A stretch of DNA of 57,044 nt from Colwellia sp. (GCA_013215295.1 JABSOZ010000026.1:1-57044); one strand, 5' to 3'. Shown: positions 7,765-17,696, numbered from the stretch's first letter. Numbers and translations: made by a program. Notes: generated from the sequence alone by a model not told the origin.

Positions 7765-8634
7765 TCATGTAAGAAAGTCTAATAAACGTTTAGTACAACT
7801 GTTTTGAAAAACATTATTCGGCCAAACAGCATAGAGAGCTATCGGCTCCACTTGCCAATTTGGCAGTAATTCTATTAAGGTATTATTTTCAATTTCTTTG
7901 TCGATCAAATAATCAGGTGGTGTTGCTATACCTGCGCCATTAATACAAAGCTGAGTCATGGCTTCAACACTATTGACACTGATATTGCTGTCGAAATTAA
8001 TTTCACATTTGTCACCAACAGAATTTATTAACGTTCGGTGATTTGGCAGCATATCTAATTTTATCCAATTCCATGTTGTTAAACTCTTCGGAGAGGTAGG
8101 GGGAATATGTTCTTGGAAATAATCAGAGGAACAAACTAATTTTCTGTTTATTTCACCTATCCGCTTTGACTTCAAATTACTGTCATCCATTGCACCCGCT
8201 CTGAAAGCTAAATCAATGCCTTGATGAATCAAATCTTGTCTGTCGTCGGTGTAAAATAACTTTAAATTCAGTAAAGGATGAATTTTACTAAATTTTGCTA
8301 TGTTATTACTTATGTTTGACTTGATCAGAGCCGACGGTAGACTAACGGTTAAGGTTCCTCTTAATTCCTGTTTTTCTAATGCGATTTGATTTAATCCTTG
8401 CTGAGCGGTTTGGATCATATTTAGCGCATACTGATACAAAACAGTGCCTTCAGACGTTAATGACAACTTTCTAGTTGATCTGTAAATTAACGCCGTGCCA
8501 ACAAATTCTTCTAATTGACTCACTTGATAACTAACAACTGAAGGTGAAAGTTTTAACTCTTTTGCCGCAGATCGAAAAGAGCCCTGTTTGATGGTTTCAG
8601 CAAAGATCGCCATTGATCGTAATTCATCTATCAT
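7765..8634 (-). CDS. LysR-family transcriptional regulator
   Basis: The N-terminal winged helix-turn-helix (MAIFAETIKQGSFRSAAKEL followed by LSPSVVSYQVSQLE) and a C-terminal LysR substrate-binding domain are both present, with about 289 residues from the ATG at 8634. The frame stays open to a GTG at 8682. That would add 16 residues unlike the family start, so the internal ATG is preferred. It is transcribed divergently from the LysE-type exporter 100 bp away, the usual layout when a LysR protein controls an exporter. The ligand is unknown. Confidence 0.85.
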   Translation of the reverse strand: MIDELRSMAIFAETIKQGSFRSAAKELKLSPSVVSYQVSQLEEFVGTALIYRSTRKLSLTSEGTVLYQYALNMIQTAQQGLNQIALEKQELRGTLTVSLPSALIKSNISNNIAKFSKIHPLLNLKLFYTDDRQDLIHQGIDLAFRAGAMDDSNLKSKRIGEINRKLVCSSDYFQEHIPPTSPKSLTTWNWIKLDMLPNHRTLINSVGDKCEINFDSNISVNSVEAMTQLCINGAGIATPPDYLIDKEIENNTLIELLPNWQVEPIALYAVWPNNVFQNSCTKRLLDFLT

Positions 8635-8734
8635 TTGTTTCTTTATTAAAGTTTTTAGAACAGTGTAGTTTAATTCTAGCACCTTATGTTATTAATAAAA
8701 CCGATATATAGTTTAGAAAAACAAGGGGGAAATT

Positions 8735-9328
8735 ATGTCATTATTGTTTGCAATGTTTTCATTTTCATTGGTTATGTCAATTTCACCGGGGCCAGTGAAT
8801 ATGGTCATTGTGTCTTCAGGTGCAACTTACGGGGTACGTAAGACTTTTGCATTCGTTTCAGGTGGAACGATTGGATTCACATCTCTATTACTATTTATTG
8901 GTTTGGGATTTTATCAAATCATTGATTTATATCCATTATTGCTTAAGAACTTGGCCGTAGTGGGCTCATTGTTTATTGTATATATGGGATATTTAATCGC
9001 ATGCTCGAAGCCTGAGTTAGCGATTGAAGAGCAAAGGCGGCCAACATTTATACAAGGATTCTTTTTGCAATGGTTGAACCCTAAGGCTTGGATTGCGAGT
9101 CTGGCTGGTGTTTCTTTATTTTCTGTGTCTGACAATGGTCAGGTATTTTTAACCTTTTCGTTAGTCTATTTCATCGTCTGTTATCTATCTCTTTTTTCTT
9201 GGTCGGTATTAGGAGATAAAGTAACAATATTTTTGAATAGTCCATTGAAGTTAAAAATGTTTAATCAATTTATGGGAGGATTATTAATCGTGACGGGAGG
9301 ATTTTTACTATCTTCTCAATTCAAGTAA
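8735..9328 (+). CDS. LysE/RhtB-family amino-acid exporter
   Basis: A 197-residue inner-membrane protein with about six hydrophobic segments and the LysE signature near the N-terminus (SISPGPVNMVIVSSGATYGV). A QWLNPKAWIASLAG segment around residues 112-125 is also typical. This family exports amino acids or related small molecules. An AAGGGGGAA ribosome-binding site precedes the start. It is divergent from the LysR gene at 7765-8634, its likely regulator. A perfect hairpin terminator follows at 9407-9438. Confidence 0.85.
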   Translation: MSLLFAMFSFSLVMSISPGPVNMVIVSSGATYGVRKTFAFVSGGTIGFTSLLLFIGLGFYQIIDLYPLLLKNLAVVGSLFIVYMGYLIACSKPELAIEEQRRPTFIQGFFLQWLNPKAWIASLAGVSLFSVSDNGQVFLTFSLVYFIVCYLSLFSWSVLGDKVTIFLNSPLKLKMFNQFMGGLLIVTGGFLLSSQFK

Positions 9329-9406
9329 ACTGACTTATGTATAGTCTAATCAAAAAATGGTTCAGTGAAACGTCAGCTCTGCTTTATAAGTCAATATTTG
9401 GTAGAA

Positions 9407-9438
9407 GAATACTAAGTCAATTGATTGACTTAGTATTC
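9407..9438. terminator. Bidirectional hairpin terminator
   Basis: The arms 9407-9420 (GAATACTAAGTCAA) and 9425-9438 are perfect 14-bp complements around a TTGA loop. They lie between the convergent LysE gene and the TPR-hydrolase gene. Confidence 0.75.
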
Positions 9439-9454
9439 AAATATTATGTGAGAA

Positions 9455-10522
9455 TTATTGTAGGTGCTTGTACAGTTGACCATCTTCAAGAGCTGTAATT
9501 CTAGCTCCTTCGCCTTCAAAAATCTTAAGTTCAACCATCATGCCTTCATTTTTAAAGATATCGTGCGCACGTTGATTGATTTCAATACCTATTTTATCTT
9601 TTTCACCCAAGAATAAATGTGTCGGTTTAGCACTGAAATTCTTTAACGAGCTATCCTTCCAATTTTCCCAATAATAATTTCCTATCGTGGTTAATCCATT
9701 CACATAGTCGCTCGACATTTGAGAATAGGTTGCGGCAGGTGCACCTCCACTGTGATAACCAAGGAAGTGAAACTGATTGTCAGCAATTTTGTACTTTTTT
9801 CTTTGATGACTCATTAAGTCGTTTAATGCATGATGAGCAGGGTGGTTTATCAAACCTTTCTCAGGGGCTAATACAACAGTAATGATCCATTCGTCGTTGT
9901 CATGATTATTAAAAAGTTTATCAACCATCCAATCTGCTGAAGCCTTCCCATAATCTCCAGGAGGAAATGCGACCATGCCCTTATAGGTTTTATTGTTATC
10001 AAAATGAGTGGGCAATATTGTTTTGTACGGCACTACAATGTTGTTGTGAGCGGTGAACTCTTTGTATTGTTGCTCAGGAGAAAATTTAAAGGTTTTATGG
10101 TTGTTTAGTTTTGTTAATAGAGGTTCATTTTTCAAGCGATCGAAATTTGTATAACCGGCATGAATGGCATGGTTAATGTGCTTAAGTGCTTCTTCAGATT
10201 GTTCAAGTCCAGCATAAGCTAAACCTATATCAAATGTTGCATACCTAGAATAGCTATCAGATATGTCGATGGTTTCTTTATATACGTTAATTGCCTCTTT
10301 GAATTTATGCATTCTCAGCAATGACAATCCAAACTGATATCGCACATCAGCATCTTTTGGATATTGTTTGACTAATCCTTGTAATTTATGTGCTGCCTTT
10401 TCATATTGCTTGTCGTCCATCATATTATAGACTGAGCGCAAGTTAGCTTTATCTTGAGCACAGACCAAGCTACTAAACGCAACAAGTCCTACTCCAACAA
10501 TTGATAACCATTTTTTCATCAT
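9455..10522 (-). CDS. Exported TPR protein with an alpha/beta-hydrolase-like C-terminal half
   Basis: This 355-residue protein starts with a signal peptide (KKWLSIVGVGLVAFSSLVCA, cleavage after about residue 22), so it is probably periplasmic. Residues 30-125 contain TPR-type helix pairs (YEKAAHKLQGLVKQYPKDA and EAINVYKETIDISD). The second half resembles an esterase of the alpha/beta-hydrolase fold, with strand patterns, a QFHFLGYHSGGAPAATYS nucleophile-elbow-like segment and a LFLGEKDK segment. The elbow reads YHSGG rather than GxSxG, so activity is uncertain. No operon partner; it is separated from the divergent lytS-like gene by 228 bp. Confidence 0.6.
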   Translation of the reverse strand: MMKKWLSIVGVGLVAFSSLVCAQDKANLRSVYNMMDDKQYEKAAHKLQGLVKQYPKDADVRYQFGLSLLRMHKFKEAINVYKETIDISDSYSRYATFDIGLAYAGLEQSEEALKHINHAIHAGYTNFDRLKNEPLLTKLNNHKTFKFSPEQQYKEFTAHNNIVVPYKTILPTHFDNNKTYKGMVAFPPGDYGKASADWMVDKLFNNHDNDEWIITVVLAPEKGLINHPAHHALNDLMSHQRKKYKIADNQFHFLGYHSGGAPAATYSQMSSDYVNGLTTIGNYYWENWKDSSLKNFSAKPTHLFLGEKDKIGIEINQRAHDIFKNEGMMVELKIFEGEGARITALEDGQLYKHLQ

Positions 10523-10750
10523 TTATTCCTTTTAATAAAAAGTTAAAGCATTTGATCATTAATGCTCGTGAACAAAGCATATCTTTACGGATTAAAAGAA
10601 AAAACTAATTTGTGAGCAATAACATTGCCAGTGCTAGAATGGGTTAAATGATGACAGTTATCACTAAAAATGCTTTTCGTCCCACAACATGTCACATATT
10701 AATATGGTTGAGTTTAAAATAGATCGATAACACAGTTTTGAGGTATTACC

Positions 10751-11857
10751 ATGTATAAAAAGTTTGTCCCATTTTCTTTTTTTGCTTCAGTAGGTGGGTG
10801 CGCTGCAGTTTCAGCCATATTTTTTCTTCAAGCATTAATCCCCTATATTTCCAATAACCAATTGGATAACTTTAATTGGCTGTTTGAAAGCCTAAATATT
10901 TTTATGCGTTACTTTCTATGGGCGCTTATTATTCCATTTGTTTATCGTTATCTTCATTTATTACTTTGGCAAGTGGGGCGTGCGTTTACCGCTAATCTTT
11001 ACTCGATAATGAATGGAATATTAGTGGCAATGGTTCATAGTATTATTTCATATTGGATGTTTATAGGCGTTTATTCTACACAAAGTGAAATGGATATAAC
11101 CGCTGCTATGAGCCATATAATGTCTGCAATCTATGTGGGTTGTGTTAGTAGCTTTGTCGAGTTATGGGTATTACTTGGTTTATTTAGCGCCATGAATTAC
11201 TACAAAAAATATCGGCAACAAATGGTAATGATGGCCAATCAAGAAAAAGAACTGGCGAATGCTAAGTTAACTGCTTTTCGCATGCAGTTACACCCACACT
11301 TTCTTTTTAATTCATTCAATTCAGTTATGTCGTTGATTGATATTGATAAATTACAAGCGAAAAACATGCTGGCAGAGTTATCTATTTTAATGCGACGGTT
11401 ATTAGAAAGTGATCGACGACACACCGTCACAGTACAGGATGAAATTAGTTTTATCCGTAGTTATTTAGAGATTGAAACCTTGCGATTTCAAGACAGATTA
11501 AAAATTCAAATTGATATAGAAAAAGAATTAGAAGATGCTTTATTACCGAACCTTATTCTTCAACCTATCGTTGAAAACGCTATTAAGCATGGCTTTAATC
11601 AATCAACTGAAGAATGCAAAATTAGTATAGAAATAAAAGAAAATAAAGAACATCTGTTTATTCGAGTTGAAGACAATGGTGTTGAAAATCCTGTGATACC
11701 GAAGTTACCTCAGTCGGGAGGCGTGGGATTACAAAATGTTTATCGACGTCTTGAGCAAATGTTTGATACCGATTTTATTTTTACTGTTTATGCTGTCAAT
11801 CCAAAAGGCTTTGGTGTGCAACTTCAAATGCCTTTAACCCGTTCGAGTTTCTCATGA
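10751..11857 (+). CDS. LytS/YehU-type sensor histidine kinase
   Basis: A 368-residue membrane histidine kinase of the His_kinase (PF06580) class. The first 160 residues contain about four hydrophobic segments. Then comes a short coiled stretch and the phospho-acceptor motif RMQLHPHFLFNSFNSVMSL, with the conserved His in LHPHFLFN near residue 182. The ATPase N-box LILQPIVENAIKHGF lies near residue 275 and the G-box at GGVGLQNVYRRL. The stop codon overlaps the start of the response regulator (11854-11857), so the pair is translationally coupled. The signal is unknown. Confidence 0.9.
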   Translation: MYKKFVPFSFFASVGGCAAVSAIFFLQALIPYISNNQLDNFNWLFESLNIFMRYFLWALIIPFVYRYLHLLLWQVGRAFTANLYSIMNGILVAMVHSIISYWMFIGVYSTQSEMDITAAMSHIMSAIYVGCVSSFVELWVLLGLFSAMNYYKKYRQQMVMMANQEKELANAKLTAFRMQLHPHFLFNSFNSVMSLIDIDKLQAKNMLAELSILMRRLLESDRRHTVTVQDEISFIRSYLEIETLRFQDRLKIQIDIEKELEDALLPNLILQPIVENAIKHGFNQSTEECKISIEIKENKEHLFIRVEDNGVENPVIPKLPQSGGVGLQNVYRRLEQMFDTDFIFTVYAVNPKGFGVQLQMPLTRSSFS

Positions 11858-12627
11858 AAATAAGAACGATAATAATCGACGACGAACCTCTTGCTCGGCA
11901 ACGCATTGAAGGTTTACTATCACATGTCGATGAAGTTGAGGTGATCTGCCAGTGTAGAAATGGCGCAGAGGCGATCGAAGCAATTACTAAGTATCAGCCA
12001 GATTTGATATTTTTAGATATTCAAATGCCTGGAATAAATGGATTTGGCGTATTAGATAAAATTGAAGTTTTACCCGTTGTTACTTTTGTAACCGCCTACG
12101 ACCACTATGCGATGCAAGCGTTTGACTATCACGCTATTGATTATCTATTAAAACCATATAAAGATGCACGGTTTTATGAAGCACTCTCACATGCTATTAA
12201 ACAGATCCAACTGCAAAACCTTTCTAGTGTTCACCAAAAACTTGAATCGTTAAGAGCGTCAACTCGACAAGAAGAAAGCTATTTTAAGGGCATTAATTTC
12301 GAAATAAAACATTTAGGGCGACAGATCAAGGTTAACTCAAACGACATTGAATATGTTAATGCCGCAGGAAATTACGTTGAGCTTCATGTAAAAGGTGCTG
12401 TTCACTTGATACGCAGTACTATCTCGTCTTTAGAATACGACTTGGAAGAAAATGGATTTATACGCATTCATCGTTCAATTCTGATTAAGGAAGCTTCCAT
12501 TGACCGTGTTAAATATCTGAATACCAATAATCAATATAAGTTTGTTTTACAAAGCGGAGAGATATTGCAATCATCTCGGTCATTTAAGGATCGAATTGTC
12601 AGTTATTTAGAAAGAGCGAATCATTAG
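11854..12627 (+). CDS. LytTR-family response regulator
   Basis: A 257-residue response regulator. The receiver domain (residues 1-120) has the acidic pair DDE at about 9-11, the phospho-acceptor Asp in LIFLDIQMPG near residue 54 and the Lys in LLKPYK near 104. A LytTR DNA-binding domain covers about residues 150-250 (VNAAGNYVELHVKG; FIRIHRSILIKEASIDRV). It overlaps the kinase gene by 4 bp. Such regulators bind direct repeats; none was clear near this operon. A hairpin terminator follows at 12711-12736. Confidence 0.9.
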   Translation: MKIRTIIIDDEPLARQRIEGLLSHVDEVEVICQCRNGAEAIEAITKYQPDLIFLDIQMPGINGFGVLDKIEVLPVVTFVTAYDHYAMQAFDYHAIDYLLKPYKDARFYEALSHAIKQIQLQNLSSVHQKLESLRASTRQEESYFKGINFEIKHLGRQIKVNSNDIEYVNAAGNYVELHVKGAVHLIRSTISSLEYDLEENGFIRIHRSILIKEASIDRVKYLNTNNQYKFVLQSGEILQSSRSFKDRIVSYLERANH

Positions 12628-12710
12628 CATATATTATTAACGCTAGATCGGACATCGAGTGCGAATAGCGTCATAATTCTAATAAAAGTAATAGATTTAT
12701 TCCCAGTAAA

Positions 12711-12736
12711 TACTTATTCAGAGCGATGAATAAGTA
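12711..12736. terminator. Bidirectional hairpin terminator
   Basis: TACTTATTCA (12711-12720) and TGAATAAGTA (12727-12736) are perfect 10-bp arms around GAGCGA. They lie between the convergent lytTR and yeiH genes and abut the yeiH stop codon. Confidence 0.65.
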
Positions 12737-13747
12737 CTAACTACAATAAATTGCGATTAACATAAAAGATGCAATCCAAATTGTTTCAACTAACATCAGT
12801 ATAATTGGTTTAAAACCGACACAAGAAAGCTTAGCAAAGTTAGATTTCATGCCGATAGCGGCTATCGACGTGATTAAAGCAAAACGCGAAAAACTAATGA
12901 CTGGATCTGTAATGCTCTGTGGAATGTCAAAACTAGAATTGATTATCATAAGCACAACGAAAGCGATAAGAAATGTCGGCACACTTGCGGCTTTAGCACT
13001 ACTGCTATCAGCATCATTGAAACGTTTAATAATAATTAACATAATTAAGACCACAGGCATTAACATACTTACCCGTACTAACTTAACTAATGTTGATATA
13101 TCGCCGGTAGTTTCTGACACAGAATAACCTGCACCAACCACTTGGGCGACATCGTGTATTGTGCCGCCTAAAAACAAACCAGATTGAGCTTCATCTAGCC
13201 CTAAATAAGCAGCAAGTATGGGATAAAGTACCATGGCTATAGTTGATAAAGACGTGACACCAATTACGGTTAATAAGGTGTCGCGCTCTTTGTGTTCATG
13301 ATCAGGTAACACGGCGGTAATTGCCATTGCCGCGGAAGCTCCACAAATAGCAACAGAACCGCCAGTAAGTGAGCCAAAACTTTTACTAAGACCTAACTTT
13401 TTGGCTAAGAATATACCAAAAAGTATAGTTGTCCCTATCGACGCTGCGAGTATTGCGATGGTTTCCCAACCTAAGCCCAATAAGTCAGTAAAAGCTAGGC
13501 GTAGACCGAGTAGGGCAACACCTACTCTTAAAACAAAGCTGGATGTAAATTCAATACCTTCTTTACAAGGTGATACTTGATAAGTGCCGTCTGCACGCGC
13601 GGGTCCTTGGTATAAAAAAGACATGGCAATACCTAGAAGTAATGCAAATAGCATCGCCGGTGCGCCATAGTGTTCACTTAAAAACAGCGCAGCTAGACCC
13701 GTTATTATTGAAATACTAATACCAGGAAGTTTGGTCTTGAATGACAT
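12737..13747 (-). CDS. yeiH: YeiH-family (UPF0324) putative exporter
   Basis: A 336-residue integral membrane protein with about ten hydrophobic segments. It matches the YeiH/UPF0324 family, annotated as putative sulfate exporters. Recognisable features are the GISISIITGLAALFLSEHYG start, the SSFVLRVGVALLGLRLAF segment, the GGSVAICGASAAMAITAVLP segment near residue 128 and GGTIHDVAQVVGAGYS near residue 195. A LysR gene usually flanks this family; here none does. Transport substrate is only inferred from family annotation. Confidence 0.85.
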   Translation of the reverse strand: MSFKTKLPGISISIITGLAALFLSEHYGAPAMLFALLLGIAMSFLYQGPARADGTYQVSPCKEGIEFTSSFVLRVGVALLGLRLAFTDLLGLGWETIAILAASIGTTILFGIFLAKKLGLSKSFGSLTGGSVAICGASAAMAITAVLPDHEHKERDTLLTVIGVTSLSTIAMVLYPILAAYLGLDEAQSGLFLGGTIHDVAQVVGAGYSVSETTGDISTLVKLVRVSMLMPVVLIMLIIIKRFNDADSSSAKAASVPTFLIAFVVLMIINSSFDIPQSITDPVISFSRFALITSIAAIGMKSNFAKLSCVGFKPIILMLVETIWIASFMLIAIYCS

Positions 13748-14260
13748 GTAAAAGTCCTAAATTATTATTGTGTTGCTAAAGTGCTGAGTACAACAAAAAC
13801 TTTACGTTTCGTTCATCACAATAGAGACAACGACGCATTGTTAAGTGATCTGTAAACACTGCTTCAGCAGTTACTCAGTATATTTAATGCGTATCCAGTT
13901 AGAAAATGAATCGTTATGAGTAAAGTTAGGATAAGTAAATACCAAGAAAAAGTCATCAAATGTTTGCACATCTAATACAGAAACCCCATGAGGAATAATA
14001 AACAGGTATCGGGTTTTTTTTCTAACGTTGTTAATTTATATCAAAACCAGACCTTTGAATGTTAGTACAACCAGTGGAACATCCCAGGTCGCTATTAAAT
14101 ATCACTTACTGTGACCATCGAATTATATTAGGTTCATCACGAGTAAAGTAGGATCCCTTTGTGCTGCTGAAGAGGAGAAATCCTGCCATTTTGTGATTGA
14201 ATTTTGAAATAGAAGAAGTCTCATAAAGACCGCTTTGTATTAAATTTATTTTGTATAACG
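13748..14260. other. Intergenic stretch, no gene seen
   Basis: About 510 bp between two minus-strand genes. No convincing frame, RNA or repeat is visible. The yeiH promoter should lie at its left end. Confidence 0.5.
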
Positions 14261-15271
14261 TTATTTAGATAAGTTCGCCGTAGATGGTTGGTGTTTATTA
14301 ATTATGCTATTGATTACATTGTATTTCGAACGACGTTTCTCTAATAGTACGGGTAATAACTGGATACCAAATACAGATATAACAACCAGAATCATGCCTA
14401 ATATCGTGAGAAGATCTAATTCGTCCGCTTTAATTATTTCAGGCCACCATCCGAGTGACGCAACTATTGCCGTACTAGTAATACTCAAAATGGGAGTTAA
14501 TGCGACCATAGGCCCTACCCGTGATGTAGGCCAGTACTTCATTGACTGAGCAAAACATCCAAAGGCAACAAGGGTAATCGCTGCACAAAACAGTGCAATT
14601 ATCCAATCATTGCTTTGCATATGAGTAAACGACTGCCATTGGCTAAACGGCACCATGGCTAAAGTACCAAAACCATAGACAAACAATAAAATATTATTAG
14701 AAGACAAGCGTTGCACCAGTGACTTTTGAACCAATGCATAACTACTCAAGGTTAATGCTGAAAATTGCACAATTAGAACACCAAGCCAAATATCGTTATT
14801 ACTGGTTTGGGAAAAATCTATGTAAGGATGAAAAAACAGCATCATACCCAACGCCAGTGTAGAAAAACACATTATTTGTACAGCATTAACTTTTTCTTTA
14901 AAAAATAACACACCGCCTATTGCCATAAAAAAAGGTGCGGTTTGGAAATTTAGTTGCGCCTGACCAGGCGTCAAATAGTCCAAACAATAAACAAAGGAAA
15001 TATAGTTACCTATAGAGAATAAAGCCGCTAAAACTAATTTAGACCAATCAGCTTTGTTTAATTTTTTGAACTCACTTAGTTTTCCGGAATAATACTGAAT
15101 AAAGAAACTGACTATCATGGCAATCAAAAATCGAAACCAAGTAAGTGTTACAGGATCGATAAAACTGGCCGATAATTTTAGTGCAATTGGCGCAATACTC
15201 CAAAAAATTACTGCTGTAGATACAAAAAAAAGTCCTAGTCGAAAGTTAGTTGATACCAAGGCATGCTCCAA
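14261..15271 (-). CDS. EamA/DMT-family transporter
   Basis: A 336-residue protein with ten hydrophobic segments in two EamA repeats (about residues 15-145 and 160-315). The second starts IWLGVLIVQFSALTLSSYAL. Conserved features are the WFRFLIAMIVSFFIQ segment and the LNFQTAPFFMAIGGVLFFKE end of the first repeat. Drug/metabolite exporters of this kind move small polar compounds; the substrate is unknown. It is divergent from a LysR gene that starts 100 bp away. The basic C-terminal tail (EKRRSKYN onward) should be cytoplasmic. Confidence 0.85.
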   Translation of the reverse strand: MEHALVSTNFRLGLFFVSTAVIFWSIAPIALKLSASFIDPVTLTWFRFLIAMIVSFFIQYYSGKLSEFKKLNKADWSKLVLAALFSIGNYISFVYCLDYLTPGQAQLNFQTAPFFMAIGGVLFFKEKVNAVQIMCFSTLALGMMLFFHPYIDFSQTSNNDIWLGVLIVQFSALTLSSYALVQKSLVQRLSSNNILLFVYGFGTLAMVPFSQWQSFTHMQSNDWIIALFCAAITLVAFGCFAQSMKYWPTSRVGPMVALTPILSITSTAIVASLGWWPEIIKADELDLLTILGMILVVISVFGIQLLPVLLEKRRSKYNVINSIINKHQPSTANLSK

Positions 15272-15370
15272 AAAATTGTCTGTTCGTTATTTACCCATTG
15301 TGGTCTATATTATGTATTCGATCCAATGCATAATTAAGCTAACCATTATTCGAATTATGTATATTACTTT

Positions 15371-16276
15371 ATGGCGTTATCCCAAATAGATTTCAAATTA
15401 TTGTTATGCTTGAACAGCCTACTTAAGAATCGTAGCGTGAGCATGGCAGCTGATGAAATGAATATGAGCCAACCAGCAATGAGTCGTGCATTAGCCAAAT
15501 TAAGAACCTTGTTTGGTGATCCATTATTTGTTCGCAGCTCTTTGGGTATGGAGCCAACTCATCGAGCATTATCACTATCCCAACCGTTGAGTAATACATT
15601 AGATCAAATGACAGAGTTGCTCTCCAATCAAAGTTTTACACCAGAAACCTGTAAAAGAAATTTTCGTCTGCACATGAGTAGTTATCTTACTCAAGCCTAT
15701 TTACCCGCTATTGCTGAAAAATTTTATAAAGAAGCGCCGGATGCCCAGCTTGAAGTTATTGATCTAAAAGAGAAGTCATTGTTTAACCAAAGTGGACAGA
15801 ACATTGATCTAGCTATGTGCAGTCAGGCAATGCAGATACCTGAATACTTCCATCAAATACCTGTTGGGGAAGAGTTTATGCAATGTTTCATGTCGGATAA
15901 ACACCCTTTAAACGGAAAGAAGATGACAATGAATGACTACCTTAATTACTCTCACATCATGGTCACATTAGGTGGTGGTCCCAATATTCCAATACAGAAT
16001 AGTTTAACCAAGTTAGGCAGAGCACGTAAGGTCGGTTTACGCGTCTCGCATTATCTTGGGGCATTAGAAGTATTAAGTCGTACCAATATGTTATTTAGCT
16101 CAAGTCCGTTGGTTCCAGACCGATTCGCAGAGCAATTTTCAATTACTTCACAGCCATTACCTTTTAAACAAGATAGTCTGCGTTATTTATTAGTATGGCC
16201 ACCGACGGTACATAAAGATCCCGCTCAAAAATGGTTAAGGAATTTATGTGCTAATGTAATTAAGACAAACTCTTGA
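15371..16276 (+). CDS. LysR-family transcriptional regulator
   Basis: A 301-residue regulator with an N-terminal winged helix-turn-helix (SVSMAADEMNMSQPAMSRALAKLRTLFGDP) of the NodD/PnbR-like branch ('DPLFVR' follows) and a LysR substrate-binding domain. It is transcribed divergently from the EamA transporter, its likely target. No strong ribosome-binding site precedes the ATG. The proposed start matches the family pattern (short lead before the recognition helices). Confidence 0.85.
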   Translation: MALSQIDFKLLLCLNSLLKNRSVSMAADEMNMSQPAMSRALAKLRTLFGDPLFVRSSLGMEPTHRALSLSQPLSNTLDQMTELLSNQSFTPETCKRNFRLHMSSYLTQAYLPAIAEKFYKEAPDAQLEVIDLKEKSLFNQSGQNIDLAMCSQAMQIPEYFHQIPVGEEFMQCFMSDKHPLNGKKMTMNDYLNYSHIMVTLGGGPNIPIQNSLTKLGRARKVGLRVSHYLGALEVLSRTNMLFSSSPLVPDRFAEQFSITSQPLPFKQDSLRYLLVWPPTVHKDPAQKWLRNLCANVIKTNS

Positions 16277-16861
16277 GCTAAAATTTTTTTTTAACTACGT
16301 AACGTGACTTGCCACTTTTTTATCAATCTACAGCTCAAATATTTTATCTAAACTGAAGGTTGGACTTCTCAGTGTACAATAAAAACACGAAATTGATGAC
16401 AGCTGTATGTGCGGAAAGTTGACCTTTCTGCTTGGTGTTCTTTTATGTCTTTATTGCGCAAAGTATATTCTTTCTCTGAAATTCAATAATGTCTATATCG
16501 TATCTAAGTGATCGTTTCAAAGTGCAAAATTTGCACTTTGCTATGTATCTTTAGTGGCAAAAGTTAGCGTTCTGAGATGAAACACGACAGGCATATTGAG
16601 CTTGAAGCAGTCATTAACTTACCAACCTATAATTGTTCACCCTGACGGGCAGAAAATCCACCATTGCTGTCGTTCACGTATTTGTATTGGCATGACTTCA
16701 AAGTGCCATCAAGGGACCTTCACATTAGAAAACAGACACGATCATAGAGTGTAAGAGTGGTCACAATACTAATGCCCATAACAAGGACTTTTGAGAAACT
16801 TGAACTAAACTTAACACCTATGGTGAATTGTTTAAATCACAATCTAATATGTAGTAATTTT
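16277..16861. other. Intergenic stretch with an 11-bp-arm palindrome
   Basis: About 580 bp between the LysR gene and the substrate-binding protein. No gene is recognised. A strong palindrome at 16518-16540 is listed separately. The frame of the next gene stays open back to 16757 but shows no protein-like composition before the signal peptide. Confidence 0.5.
16518..16540. promoter_or_regulatory. Palindrome, 11-bp perfect arms
   Basis: CAAAGTGCAAA (16518-16528) and TTTGCACTTTG (16530-16540) are perfect complements around one central A. With no room for a loop it is unlikely to be a terminator and is more likely a dimer-binding operator. The regulator is unknown. Confidence 0.5.
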
Positions 16862-17665
16862 ATGACGTCAATAACAAAGTTCATATTATCAACCGTTTTC
16901 TTACTATGGTCTTGCTCGGTCCTAGCAGCCTTTAAAGAATGCAAAATACCGTTAAAATTATCAGCTACATCAGAATGGTATCCATACATCTATCAAGATA
17001 AAAACGGTGCGAGCACAGGCGTTGATGTGAGTTTACTCACTACTATCCTGCACCATATGGGGTGTCAGTTAGAAGTATTCCATTTTCCTGAGCGACGTGC
17101 GTTATATGAATTGAGTCATGGGCACTTTGATATAGGTCTAGGTGCAAGTAAAAACGCTGCTCGGTCAAAGGCTTTTTTTTATTCCGAGCCTTATCGAAAT
17201 GAAAGAAACAAATTTGCCTACAGGGGTCATAAGCAAGACATTGCTTTGGTAAAAAATTTACAAGAAATCTTAAAATTGAAAAAGGTTATTGCGATTAACT
17301 ATGCTGGTTGGTATGGCGATGAAATCGAAAAAGCCAAGGCGAAATACGAGTCATTCATTTATAGCCCAACTGCTGCCATTCGATTAAAAATGTTACACTT
17401 TAATCGTGTAGATATTGTGGTCGATGACGAAATAGTTTTGTGTAAAGAATTACTTCGTTCTACCTATAAAGAGATAATAATTCATCCGATAGTGCTGTTT
17501 GAGGCACCAATTCATTTTATCTTTAACAAGGAATCTGTATCTTCAATATTTGTTAAACAATTTAATAAAGTACTCGATAGTATGAGAGATGATGGTAGCT
17601 TATCGGCACATTATTACAAGCAACTTCCGATACAGTGCCAAATACACGAAACAAAAGAACCATAA
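16862..17665 (+). CDS. Periplasmic substrate-binding protein (SBP_bac_3 type)
   Basis: About 267 residues from the preferred ATG at 16862, which begins a clean signal peptide (MTSITKFILSTVFLLWSCSV, cleavage after LAA). The frame continues upstream to GTG 16757, but that would bury the signal peptide. The mature part resembles extracellular solute-binding proteins of family 3 (SATSEWYPYIYQDKNGASTG, then GVDVSLLTTIL; FDIGLGASKNAARSKAFFYS). No transport permease or ATPase is adjacent, as is common for orphan family-3 proteins in Alteromonadales. The ligand is unknown; polar amino acid-like compounds are typical. Confidence 0.75.
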   Translation: MTSITKFILSTVFLLWSCSVLAAFKECKIPLKLSATSEWYPYIYQDKNGASTGVDVSLLTTILHHMGCQLEVFHFPERRALYELSHGHFDIGLGASKNAARSKAFFYSEPYRNERNKFAYRGHKQDIALVKNLQEILKLKKVIAINYAGWYGDEIEKAKAKYESFIYSPTAAIRLKMLHFNRVDIVVDDEIVLCKELLRSTYKEIIIHPIVLFEAPIHFIFNKESVSSIFVKQFNKVLDSMRDDGSLSAHYYKQLPIQCQIHETKEP

Positions 17666-17696
17666 AGTATAGAACTATTGGAACAGATCAAATTGA

